From positions 1 through 5,376 of the forward strand of contig DAIQAV010000166.1 in assembly GCA_036781505.1 (NCBI GenBank): a stretch of 5,376 bases of DNA, given 5' to 3'. Origin of the DNA: FEN-680 sp036781505 (lineage in GTDB: Bacteria > Actinomycetota > Geothermincolia > Fen-727 > Anoxymicrobiaceae). This document shows positions 1 to 5,370 of the stretch, piece after piece. How positions within the stretch are numbered: position 1 is the stretch's first letter; every line of letters starts with the position of its first letter. The translations under genes and the position numbers were made by a program. A model generated the notes under the pieces. It made no database searches. It worked only from the letters and a program-made list of their open reading frames with translations, and was not told the origin of the DNA.

Positions 1-681
1 GAAGGCAGGGTGGCCGGTGTCGAGGCCTCAGGCCGCATCGACGCGGACATAGTGATCTCCAACATGGGCCTGCAGCCGACGGCGAGGATGCTGTCCGACC
101 GCCTGCCGGCGGAGTATCTGGACAAGGTGTTGAAACTGAGGTCGTCGTACGGGGCTGTGAGCGTCAAGTACGCGCTCGACGCCGAGGTGGTCCCTTACCC
201 CATGACGCTCTGGATCCCTGACGTGAACGACGCCGAGGCGCTGGAGAAGTACGTCGGCATGATGTACCCGGTCCCGTCGATACCCGACCCCGACCTCGCT
301 CCGCCCGGATGCCAGCTGGTGCTGGCGGGCGCAGTGCTCTCGGCCGATCCCAGGCAGAAGGACCTCAACAGTAACGTGCTCGACCGTATCGAGGCGACCA
401 TGCAGATGCTCCATCCGGGCATAGAGGACCACGTCATCTGGAAGCTGCGCACGGACGTCGAATACACCTCCAACATCTCCGGGCGCCACCTCGGCGAGGT
501 TGTCGGCATCTCCCAGGACTACCGGCAGGTCGGCAAGAACAGGCCCAGCCCGAAGATGCCGTTGGCCGGTCTCTATGCGGTGGGCGCGGACGCGGGTGGG
601 CGGGGGATAGGCACGGAGATGGCCGCCGAGAGCGCCATCACGGTGAGCCGCATGGTCGAGGACTTCGCCCTCGGCAAATAG
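1..681 (+). CDS. FAD-dependent oxidoreductase, CrtI/amine-oxidase-like, C-terminal part (5' end outside window)
   Basis: The frame is open from base 1 and ends at TAG 679-681, giving 226 visible residues; a GTG at 10-12 lies inside the gene and is not its start. Two family signs are visible. Near the beginning is a segment ADIVISNMG followed by QPTARML, matching the 'AD.VVSN....T..LL' stretch of phytoene-desaturase-like flavoproteins. Near the end is GLYAVGADAGGRGIGTEMA, the position where this family has its C-terminal FAD-contacting motif ('LY.vGd...G.G..g...sg'). The N-terminal dinucleotide-binding GxGxxG motif must lie before the window. From the family one expects FAD-dependent desaturation or oxidation of a hydrophobic substrate; the substrate cannot be told here, and no carotenoid genes are nearby. 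The next gene converges on it, and a palindromic repeat begins just after the stop. The flavoprotein family is fairly sure; a specific enzyme name is not. Confidence 0.82.
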   Translation, partial: EGRVAGVEASGRIDADIVISNMGLQPTARMLSDRLPAEYLDKVLKLRSSYGAVSVKYALDAEVVPYPMTLWIPDVNDAEALEKYVGMMYPVPSIPDPDLAPPGCQLVLAGAVLSADPRQKDLNSNVLDRIEATMQMLHPGIEDHVIWKLRTDVEYTSNISGRHLGEVVGISQDYRQVGKNRPSPKMPLAGLYAVGADAGGRGIGTEMAAESAITVSRMVEDFALGK

Positions 682-682
682 G

Positions 683-786
683 GGGACAGGTACTTTCCAC
701 TTTTTTTTCTACTCCGGACAGGTGTCCACAAATTCAACCGGCAAGCAAGTCGTATGAGTAGAAAAAAAGTGGAAAGTACCTGTCCC
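683..786. repeat. Long palindromic element (REP/MITE-like), 31-bp inverted arms
   Basis: The left arm (683-714) and right arm (756-786) are perfect reverse complements over 31 bp apart from one extra T in the left arm (T8 at 701-708 against A7 at 762-768). The arms begin GGGACAGGTACTTTCCAC and enclose a 41-nt centre (715-755). The element fills almost all of the gap between two convergent genes: the oxidoreductase stop ends at 681 and the leftward gene's stop begins at 789. The centre has a further GGACAGGT at 716-723, a direct copy of 684-691. Terminal GGGACAGGTAC sequences with large palindromes are typical, from my recollection, of dispersed REP-like or MITE elements mobilised in trans by Y1 (IS200-like) transposases; none is encoded here. 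In RNA it would form a very stable hairpin at the 3' end of both genes and may stop transcription or protect transcripts, but no U-run follows the stem on either strand, so it is not a canonical intrinsic terminator. Confidence 0.85.
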
Positions 787-788
787 TA

Positions 789-1088
789 TCAGTCGGGGGG
801 CTGGAGGTACTTCCGCCTGAACTCCTCGGTGGTCAGCCGCTTGATGTCGTCGCGGATCTTGTCGAGCTCGTCTCGCGCCGACTCGGAGTTCTCGAACAGC
901 TCGCGTCGCAGGACGCGCTTCGTCCTGAAGTTGAGGACCTCGACGATATAGCCTTCGCCCAGGCCGACCCCCAGGAGTCCCTTGGTCAGGCGCGCTTTGT
1001 AGTTGTCGCCGGCGTTGTACCCGAGCTCGACCTTCCCCATCTGGGTCGACCCGGCGCTCTTCCTGCTGCTGCTAGCTTTCTTGGCCAT
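789..1088 (-). CDS. Small basic hypothetical protein, 99 aa
   Basis: I do not recognise this protein. The chosen start is ATG at 1088-1086, preceded by GGAG at 1096-1093 with a 4-nt spacer. The frame stays open to an ATG at 1256, but that 56-residue extension is Ser/Pro/Arg-rich low-complexity sequence and overlaps the upstream small gene, so I reject it. The product starts with a Lys/Ser-rich tail (MAKKASSSRKS), continues into a probably beta-rich middle with a Gly-rich turn (GLLGVGLGEGYIVEV, about residues 38-52), and ends in a charged, probably helical stretch (about residues 65-93) closing with LQPPD. There are no cysteines, membrane segment or signal peptide, so it is presumably cytoplasmic. 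G/C is strongly preferred at third codon positions, supporting real coding. The upstream gene's stop and this ATG are one base apart (TGAgATG), suggesting translational coupling. The stop TGA is followed at once by an in-frame TAG. Confidence 0.75.
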   Translation of the reverse strand: MAKKASSSRKSAGSTQMGKVELGYNAGDNYKARLTKGLLGVGLGEGYIVEVLNFRTKRVLRRELFENSESARDELDKIRDDIKRLTTEEFRRKYLQPPD

Positions 1089-1089
1089 C

Positions 1090-1323
1090 TCACTCCGGCT
1101 TCTGTTGCTGACCTTCACCCGGCTGGCCTCCCTCGTCCTGCTGCTGCTTGGGTACGACAATCCGCTGTAGCGCGTAGATGCCGATGGCTGTGAGGGCGCA
1201 GCTGTGGGTCGCGGGCAGTTTGGATGAAGCAATATAGAGGGCGCAACTGTCTTCACACGGAACCCTCGCTCCGGCTATCTGAGGCTGCCGGACAGGGCAC
1301 CAGCTTCCGGGGATCGCAGCCAC
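1090..1323 (-). CDS. Small four-cysteine protein, 77 aa, probably metal-binding
   Basis: The start is GTG at 1323-1321, placed by an AAAGGAG ribosome site (1334-1328) four bases upstream; the stop TGA is at 1092-1090. The frame runs open further upstream, to about 1383, but no comparable ribosome site was seen there. Four cysteines lie at residues 9, 23, 27 and 42 (C-x13-C-x3-C-x14-C) in the contexts WCP, PCEDSCALY and SCALTAIGIYAL. This resembles small bacterial or phage proteins of the form 'CP...C...CALW...CAL..IA..L', as far as I recall. Four such cysteines suit binding of Zn2+ or an Fe-S cluster, but the metal is inference. The C-terminus (about 58-77) is a Gln/Glu/Gly-rich tail without obvious structure. 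Third-position GC is moderate, lower than in the neighbours. The stop lies one base from the ATG of the 99-aa gene, so the two are likely co-translated from one mRNA. It might instead be a leader ORF or chance, but the ribosome site, spaced cysteines and tight junction together favour a gene. Confidence 0.65.
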   Translation of the reverse strand: MAAIPGSWCPVRQPQIAGARVPCEDSCALYIASSKLPATHSCALTAIGIYALQRIVVPKQQQDEGGQPGEGQQQKPE

Positions 1324-1360
1324 AGCTCTCCTTTCGATGCATTGCCGTTCGAGTCCTATA

Positions 1361-1390
1361 ACTCTACCCCCATATGGCCGCACGATTCAA
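1361..1390 (-). promoter_or_regulatory. Candidate promoter for the leftward small-gene pair
   Basis: On the minus strand, TTGAAT (1390-1385) and TAGAGT (1366-1361) are separated by 18 bp, a fair match to the housekeeping sigma consensus. The start site would fall near 1354, leaving a leader of about 30 nt that contains the AAAGGAG ribosome site of the four-Cys gene. An 8-bp palindrome CCATATGG (1370-1377) lies between the two hexamers and could be an operator, though it is short enough to occur by chance. Confidence 0.4.
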
Positions 1391-1410
1391 TGGCACGACT
1401 TCGGCGAAAG

Positions 1411-1440
1411 TTGACAGCGTGACCACCGCCAGAATACCTT
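1411..1440 (+). promoter_or_regulatory. Candidate promoter for the MFS transporter
   Basis: A perfect -35 hexamer TTGACA (1411-1416) is followed after 18 bp by TACCTT (1435-1440), a weak -10 that keeps the most conserved T, A and final T. Transcription would start near 1447 and leave a leader of about 54 nt before the TTG start at 1501. It lies back to back with the candidate leftward promoter, so the region 1361-1440 may be a shared divergent control region. Confidence 0.4.
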
Positions 1441-1500
1441 GGTCGCACGGCGTACGCACGCCGGAGCGCCGTTGGCCGCGTATGCCGGAAGGGGTCGACA

Positions 1501-2808
1501 TTGGCCGATAACGAGACAAAAGACACGGGGGCGGACGAGCCGGTCGCCGAGCCCGAGACGACCGGACCGGAGGGTCCCGGGGAGAAGCCCGGCAAGCTGA
1601 GCCGGACTGTAAAAGTGCTGGGGCTGGTCAGCCTGTTCACCGACGCTTCCAGCGAGATGATCTACCCGCTCCTGCCGATCTTCCTCACCAGCGTTCTGGG
1701 AGCGAGCGCCGTGTTCCTGGGCGTCATCGAGGGCGTCGCCGAGGGGACCGCCAGCATCCTCAAGGGATTCTCCGGCTATTTCTCCGATAAGCTCGGCAAG
1801 CGCAAGGCGCTTATCTTCGCCGGCTACGGTCTGTCCACGATCGCGAAGCCTTTCTTCGCCGCCTCCGACGCGATCTGGCAGGTGCTGGTGGTCAGGTTCG
1901 TCGACCGGGTGGGCAAGGGCATCAGGACCGCGCCTCGAGACGCAATGATATCGGAGACCACCGAGCCCGAGATAAGGGGTAAGGCTTACGGCTTCCACCG
2001 GGCGATGGACACCATGGGGGCCGTCATCGGGCCCGGCATCGCTTTCCTGATGATGTACCTGCTGCGGGGGCAGGGAAACAGCGCGTACCGCTGGGTCTTC
2101 CTCGCGGCGCTGGTCCCGTCGCTGGTCGCGATGGTCCTGATCGTCTTCGTCCTGCGGGAAAAGGCGCCCGAAGGCAAGGCGCACTTCCCGGGGCTGCACC
2201 TGTCGGGCTTCAGCCACAACTACAGGATGCTGCTGGTGGTCGTCGCCGTCTTCACCCTGGGGAACTCCAGCGACGCCTTCCTCCTTCTGCGCGCGCAGAA
2301 CCTGGGGATGAAGACCTACATCATCCCGCTCGCCTGGATGGTCTTCAACATCGTCTACAGCGCCACATCGACGCCGGGAGGGATGCTCTCCGACAGGATC
2401 GGCCGGAAGAAGACGCTGATGCTGGGCTTCGTCCTCTACGCCCTGGTCTACCTCGGCTTCGGTTTTGCGCACAGGCTCGTCTACATCTGGCTGCTCTTCG
2501 CGGTGTACGGCCTGTTCTACGGCCTGACGCAGGGGTGCCTGAGCGCGTACGTGGCCGACCTCGCTCCCGGCGATATGAAGGGGACGGCGTTCGGCGTCTA
2601 CCAGACGACCGACGGGGTCTTCAAGCTTCTGGCGAGCGTGCTTTTCGGGGTGCTCTGGGCGAGCTCCAAGGCGAACGGCCCCACCATCGCTTTCATATTC
2701 GGCGGCGCGATGGCGCTTACCGCCGCGGTGTTGCTGTGGAGGTTCTGCGCCGACTGCCCGCGCCAGACGGCGGAGGATTCAGTCGAGGAGCCAGTCAATG
2801 ACACCTAA
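1501..2808 (+). CDS. MFS transporter, 12-TM permease (435 aa)
   Basis: This is a membrane carrier of the major facilitator superfamily. The start TTG at 1501 is supported by GGAAGGGG (1487-1494) with a 6-nt spacer; the ATG at 1482 is out of frame. Residues 1-35 form an acidic, Pro/Gly-rich cytoplasmic tail. The first membrane helix carries SLFTDASSEMIYPLLPIF. MFS motif A occurs in the N-half loop 2-3 as GYFSDKLGKRK (about 92-102) and again in the C-half as GGMLSDRIGRKK (about 293-304), showing the usual two-fold repeat. DRVGKGIRTAPRDAMI (135-150) and FHRAMDTMGAVIGP (165-178) are signatures of the archaeal MJ1317-like MFS group, as I recall. The length, about 400 residues plus the tail, is normal. 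The substrate is unknown; relatives are only annotated as permeases or putative drug or ion exporters. The gene seems to be transcribed alone, and its last 30 bp overlap the convergent amidotransferase gene. Confidence 0.9.
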   Translation: MADNETKDTGADEPVAEPETTGPEGPGEKPGKLSRTVKVLGLVSLFTDASSEMIYPLLPIFLTSVLGASAVFLGVIEGVAEGTASILKGFSGYFSDKLGKRKALIFAGYGLSTIAKPFFAASDAIWQVLVVRFVDRVGKGIRTAPRDAMISETTEPEIRGKAYGFHRAMDTMGAVIGPGIAFLMMYLLRGQGNSAYRWVFLAALVPSLVAMVLIVFVLREKAPEGKAHFPGLHLSGFSHNYRMLLVVVAVFTLGNSSDAFLLLRAQNLGMKTYIIPLAWMVFNIVYSATSTPGGMLSDRIGRKKTLMLGFVLYALVYLGFGFAHRLVYIWLLFAVYGLFYGLTQGCLSAYVADLAPGDMKGTAFGVYQTTDGVFKLLASVLFGVLWASSKANGPTIAFIFGGAMALTAAVLLWRFCADCPRQTAEDSVEEPVNDT

Positions 2809-3444
2809 CATGAACGCGTTGTCCTCGGGCCACACGGCCGGGCCGGACTCGCGGAAACGCCGGTACCCTTCGCCCGGTCCCTTCGCCAGCGCCATCGCCA
2901 CGGCTTTCACCATCCAGGACCCTTGCCGGAAGCCGAACTCGGGGTGCGACTGGCAGGTGAGGATGTTGTCCCCGTAGGCCAGCACGTGGAAGGCGCAGCC
3001 CTCGCTGCTGCCCAGGACGCTCGCGCTCTCCGGCGCCTCGGCCACCTCGTCGACGTTCATGCAGACGGCCTCGAAGCTATCGATGCCGGCGACAGTCGGG
3101 TGGTCTCCCTGGAGCCGTGCGGTCTCCCAGCCCAGCAGCCTGGTGTCGCGGCGCGAGACCTTGCCCCCGAAGTGGTGCGCGATGAGCTGGTGGGAGAAGC
3201 AGGAAGCGTATAGCTTGCGGCCTTGCAGCCCCTCTATCAGGTCGAGCTCGGCCAGGTGGTATTTCTCGAGGCCGTCCGTCACGTTGTGCATGTCCCCGGT
3301 CATGACGCAGGCGTCGAAGTCTTCGGGCAGCGGGGTTCCCCTCCAGGCGCGCACCCTCTTGCCGGTCGCACCCGCCCCCTCGACGAGCCTGGCGAAATAC
3401 GAGCCGGACAGATGGCTGTTCTCGATCAGCGCTATCGTCTTCAT
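2779..3444 (-). CDS. Class I glutamine amidotransferase-like protein (221 aa)
   Basis: Class I amidotransferases hydrolyse glutamine with a Cys-His-Glu triad and pass ammonia to a partner. Here the nucleophile is Cys82 in YASCFSHQ, with His167 and Glu169 in CQSHPEFG, so the triad is complete and in the usual order and spacing. The nucleophile motif differs from the common G-x-C-x-G-H-Q: the Gly before Cys is Ala80 and the Gly after it is Ser84. The oxyanion-strand position reads VMTGDMHNV instead of the usual Gly-Gly-Pro type. Length fits a stand-alone domain like those in the GMP-synthase-amidotransferase-like group (COG0518); no synthetase domain is fused or adjacent, so the acceptor is unknown. 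No signal peptide is seen, so it is probably cytoplasmic. ATG at 3444 is the first possible start, because an in-frame TAG lies 4 codons upstream. No ribosome site precedes it; see the -10 element. Its 3' end overlaps the MFS gene by 30 bp. Confidence 0.85.
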   Translation of the reverse strand: MKTIALIENSHLSGSYFARLVEGAGATGKRVRAWRGTPLPEDFDACVMTGDMHNVTDGLEKYHLAELDLIEGLQGRKLYASCFSHQLIAHHFGGKVSRRDTRLLGWETARLQGDHPTVAGIDSFEAVCMNVDEVAEAPESASVLGSSEGCAFHVLAYGDNILTCQSHPEFGFRQGSWMVKAVAMALAKGPGEGYRRFRESGPAVWPEDNAFMLGVIDWLLD

Positions 3445-3450
3445 GCCGCG

Positions 3451-3456
3451 ATTCTA
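3451..3456 (-). promoter_or_regulatory. -10 element placing transcription start at the amidotransferase ATG (leaderless)
   Basis: On the minus strand TAGAAT (3456-3451), five of six matches to TATAAT, sits six bases before the ATG. A transcript starting seven bases downstream of the -10 would begin on the A of the start codon. The missing ribosome site fits this. The -35 is poor (TTGCGC about 19 bp upstream). Leaderless mRNAs are common in actinobacteria, so this is plausible but inferred from spacing alone. Confidence 0.4.
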
Positions 3457-3553
3457 TGACATGTGGAAGGGGAGGGCGCAATGACGCCGACCGGACCAGG
3501 TCACGCGCGCCGGCCGCCGCCGCGCCGCGGCGCCGCGCGGACCGACACTCCCG

Positions 3554-3584
3554 TAACAGAACTGTGATACCGTTCGTCTATAGT
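3554..3584 (+). promoter_or_regulatory. Candidate promoter for the histidine kinase
   Basis: TATAGT (3579-3584) matches five of six positions of the -10 consensus; no good -35 is visible at the usual spacing (the nearest sequence is TAACAG at 3554). A short inverted repeat ACAG-AA-CTGT (3556-3565) sits where a regulator of a weak -35 promoter would bind. The leader would be about 90 nt to the kinase ATG. Support is limited to these matches and to the position in the divergent gap. Confidence 0.3.
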
Positions 3585-3684
3585 TTCGGACCGGAAAACC
3601 ATCAACGCGACATCAGAATACGAGCCGTCCGGGCCGATACTAAGGGTGTATCTCTGTGCCAGGCCGGGCTCCCGGGAGAGAGAG

Positions 3685-5133
3685 ATGCGCATTAACAAGG
3701 CGACATTGGTTCGCGGCATCGTTGCCGTTGTGGTGATCGCGATCGCCGCCACAGCGGGCATCCTCGTCACGCTGAGGATCTCCGACAGCCAGAAGCAAGA
3801 CTACTTCCGGCAGCGCAAGATCCAGGCGACGACCGCCGCCGCCGCGCTCGACTCACGTGACCTCGAGCAGCTCTCGGGCAAGGCCACGGATTTCAACACG
3901 CCCGCCTACAACCAGTTGCGCACGCAACTGGTCCGCATCAAAAACTCCGACCCCCACATCAGGTTCGTCTATATCATGAAGCCGGTCGGGGACCAGATGG
4001 TCTTCCTGGTCGACGCCGAGGACCCGTCCTCGCCGGACTACTCGCCACCGGGCCAGGTCTATACCGAGGCCAAGCCACAGGACTTCGCCGTGTTCCAGGG
4101 AAAGAAGAAAGCCGACACCTGGATAGAGGGCCCGGTCCGCGACCGCTGGGGGACCTGGATAAGCGCCAACTCGTACATCACCGACCAGTCGGGCAAGCCG
4201 ATAGCCCTGCTGGGCACTGACGTCGACGTTGAGAGGGCGCTCGACACCTCGAACCAGACCCGCCACCTGGGCATAGTTTTCGACAGCCTCGCGGTGGCGC
4301 TGATGGTCCTGGTGGCGCTGCAGTACATACTGTGGGTGCACAACAAGGACAAACACGCCGCCCTCCAGCGCGGGATGGAGCAGTCGGCTATCAAGCTGAA
4401 CGATGAGCTCGTCAGGGCCGACCGCATGAAGTCGGACTTCCTTCAGCTCGCCTCGCACGAGTTGCGGGGCCCGGTGAACGCGGTAAGCGTGGCGGTGCAG
4501 ACACTGGACCTGACGGCGACCCCCAAGCTCTCGGACGACGAGAAGTCGCTGGTTCAGGTCGCGAAGAACGGCAGCGGGCGCCTGGTCGACCTGGTCGACA
4601 ACCTGCTGGACATGACCTGCATCGAGGCGGGCGACTTCGTGGTCAAGCCCAAGGACGTCGTGGTCTCGGAGCTCGTCTCGAAGACCGTCCAGCTCTTCGA
4701 GCCGATAGCGAAAAAGAAGCAGATCGGGCTCACAGCGAAACTCCCCGAAGACCCGGTGGAGGCGAGGCTCGATTCGCAGACTGTGCTGCGGATCCTCGAG
4801 AACCTGCTGACCAACGCCATCAAGTTCACGGACTTCGGCGGCGTCGTGGTCGAGCTGAAGGCGACGCCGGACAAGGTGCATTTCTCGGTGCAGGACACCG
4901 GCCCGGGCATCCCCTCATCGTTCAAGGACGAACTCTTCGAGAAGTTCACCAAGCTCGATCGCCCGAGCGAGGAGCGCAGGCAGGGCGCGGGGATGGGCCT
5001 GGCGGTCTGCAAGAGCATGGTAGAGGCGCAGGCCGGGCGCATCTGGTTCGAGAGCCAGGAGGGCAAGGGCGCGACCTTCCACGTCGAGCTGCCGAGGTAT
5101 CAGGAAACCGCCCGGGACGAGCAGTCGAAGTGA
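3685..5133 (+). CDS. Membrane sensor histidine kinase (482 aa)
   Basis: The start is ATG 3685, with GGGAG (3674-3678) six bases before it; an in-frame GTG at 3646 lacks a ribosome site and would add 13 residues. Membrane helix 1 is at about residues 8-31, followed by an extracytoplasmic sensor region (about 32-193) that looks like a Cache/PAS-type fold, with FVYIMKP, the PDYSPPGQVY stretch and DRWGTWISA near its end, a pattern common in bacterial sensor proteins. Helix 2 is at about 195-219. A short probably coiled linker replaces a HAMP domain. The HisKA H-box is DFLQLASHELRGPV with phospho-accepting His258. The HATPase domain follows: N-box ENLLTNAIKFT (key Asn377), G1 box DTGPGIP (404-410), F-box-like LFEKFTKLDRP, and G2 box GAGMGL (434-439). 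All residues needed for kinase activity are there. The usual AHGG after G2 is AQAG. No response regulator lies in the window, so the partner is downstream or elsewhere. The ligand is unknown. Confidence 0.93.
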   Translation: MRINKATLVRGIVAVVVIAIAATAGILVTLRISDSQKQDYFRQRKIQATTAAAALDSRDLEQLSGKATDFNTPAYNQLRTQLVRIKNSDPHIRFVYIMKPVGDQMVFLVDAEDPSSPDYSPPGQVYTEAKPQDFAVFQGKKKADTWIEGPVRDRWGTWISANSYITDQSGKPIALLGTDVDVERALDTSNQTRHLGIVFDSLAVALMVLVALQYILWVHNKDKHAALQRGMEQSAIKLNDELVRADRMKSDFLQLASHELRGPVNAVSVAVQTLDLTATPKLSDDEKSLVQVAKNGSGRLVDLVDNLLDMTCIEAGDFVVKPKDVVVSELVSKTVQLFEPIAKKKQIGLTAKLPEDPVEARLDSQTVLRILENLLTNAIKFTDFGGVVVELKATPDKVHFSVQDTGPGIPSSFKDELFEKFTKLDRPSEERRQGAGMGLAVCKSMVEAQAGRIWFESQEGKGATFHVELPRYQETARDEQSK

Positions 5134-5139
5134 TCCTCG

Positions 5140-5328
5140 TTGACAGGCGCGGGAATGCTCAGAAAAGAAAGTGAGACGCTGTTGCGCGAGCGCGGGCGTG
5201 CCGGCAACGGCGGGCTGACCAGAGCGACTATCACCAGAGCCCACGGAGGGCGCATCTGGATTGAGGGTGAAGAAGGGAAGGGCTCGACGTTCCGCGTCGA
5301 GATCCCCGGGACGAAGGAAATAACCTAG
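5140..5328 (+). pseudogene. Histidine kinase C-terminal remnant, in frame after the kinase stop
   Basis: These 62 codons end at TAG 5326-5328. The last third reads AHGGRIWIEGEEGKGSTF then RVEIPG, the usual end of a HATPase_c domain and clearly homologous to AQAGRIWFESQEGKGATF in the kinase just upstream. The preceding part keeps only traces of a G2 box (TGAGM at the start and GNGGL before TRATITRAHGG), with unrelated or scrambled residues between. The DHp domain, N-box and G1 box are absent, so it cannot be a kinase. It is in the same frame as the kinase, separated only by TGA 5131-5133 and two codons. The TTG at 5140 has no convincing ribosome site. The remnant is closer to the family consensus than the intact kinase's own tail, which suggests the remains of a separate paralogous kinase rather than a fresh copy. 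A short real protein or a readthrough extension is less likely. Confidence 0.6.
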
Positions 5329-5341
5329 TACTCTGTCTAGC

Positions 5342-5370
5342 TTGAAACGATAAGTAATATTCCATATGCT
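5342..5370 (+). promoter_or_regulatory. Candidate promoter for a gene beyond the right edge
   Basis: TTGAAA (5342-5347) and TATGCT (5365-5370) are separated by exactly 17 bp, in DNA noticeably richer in A/T than the rest of the window. A start site would fall at about 5377, just outside. It follows the kinase remnant and would drive a rightward gene that cannot be seen. Confidence 0.45.

Noticed and set aside
683..786. Canonical intrinsic terminator or CRISPR-like repeat
   Set aside because: No U-run follows the stem on either strand, and there is a single unit with no spaced repeats.
754..951. Rightward open frame starting inside the palindrome
   Set aside because: It runs antisense through the 99-aa gene, is Ser/Arg-rich and has no family signs or ribosome site.
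1089..1256. 56-residue N-terminal extension of the 99-aa protein
   Set aside because: It is low-complexity Ser/Pro/Arg sequence overlapping the four-Cys gene in another frame; the ATG at 1088 has its own ribosome site.
1344..1366. GTTCGAGTCC-like sequence resembling a tRNA T-loop
   Set aside because: The flanking bases do not form a T-stem, and no acceptor, D or anticodon arm can be found on either side.
1387..2472. Long leftward open frame (361 codons) opposite the MFS gene
   Set aside because: It is an antisense shadow in GC-rich DNA. Its translation is rich in Asp, Arg, His and Gln without any domain, while the opposite strand encodes a clear 12-TM permease.
3456..3695. Rightward open frame (79 codons) before the kinase
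   Set aside because: It is Arg/Ala-rich translation of the GC block without ribosome site or motif, and it overlaps the kinase start.
3853..4881. Leftward open frame (342 codons) opposite the histidine kinase
   Set aside because: The composition is that of an antisense frame (Val/Leu/Arg/Asp/His-rich), with no motifs; the plus strand has all kinase motifs in order.
5131..5133. Recoded TGA (selenocysteine or programmed readthrough) joining kinase and second tail
   Set aside because: No SECIS-like hairpin was recognised after the TGA, the first kinase domain is already complete, and the following module is degenerate.
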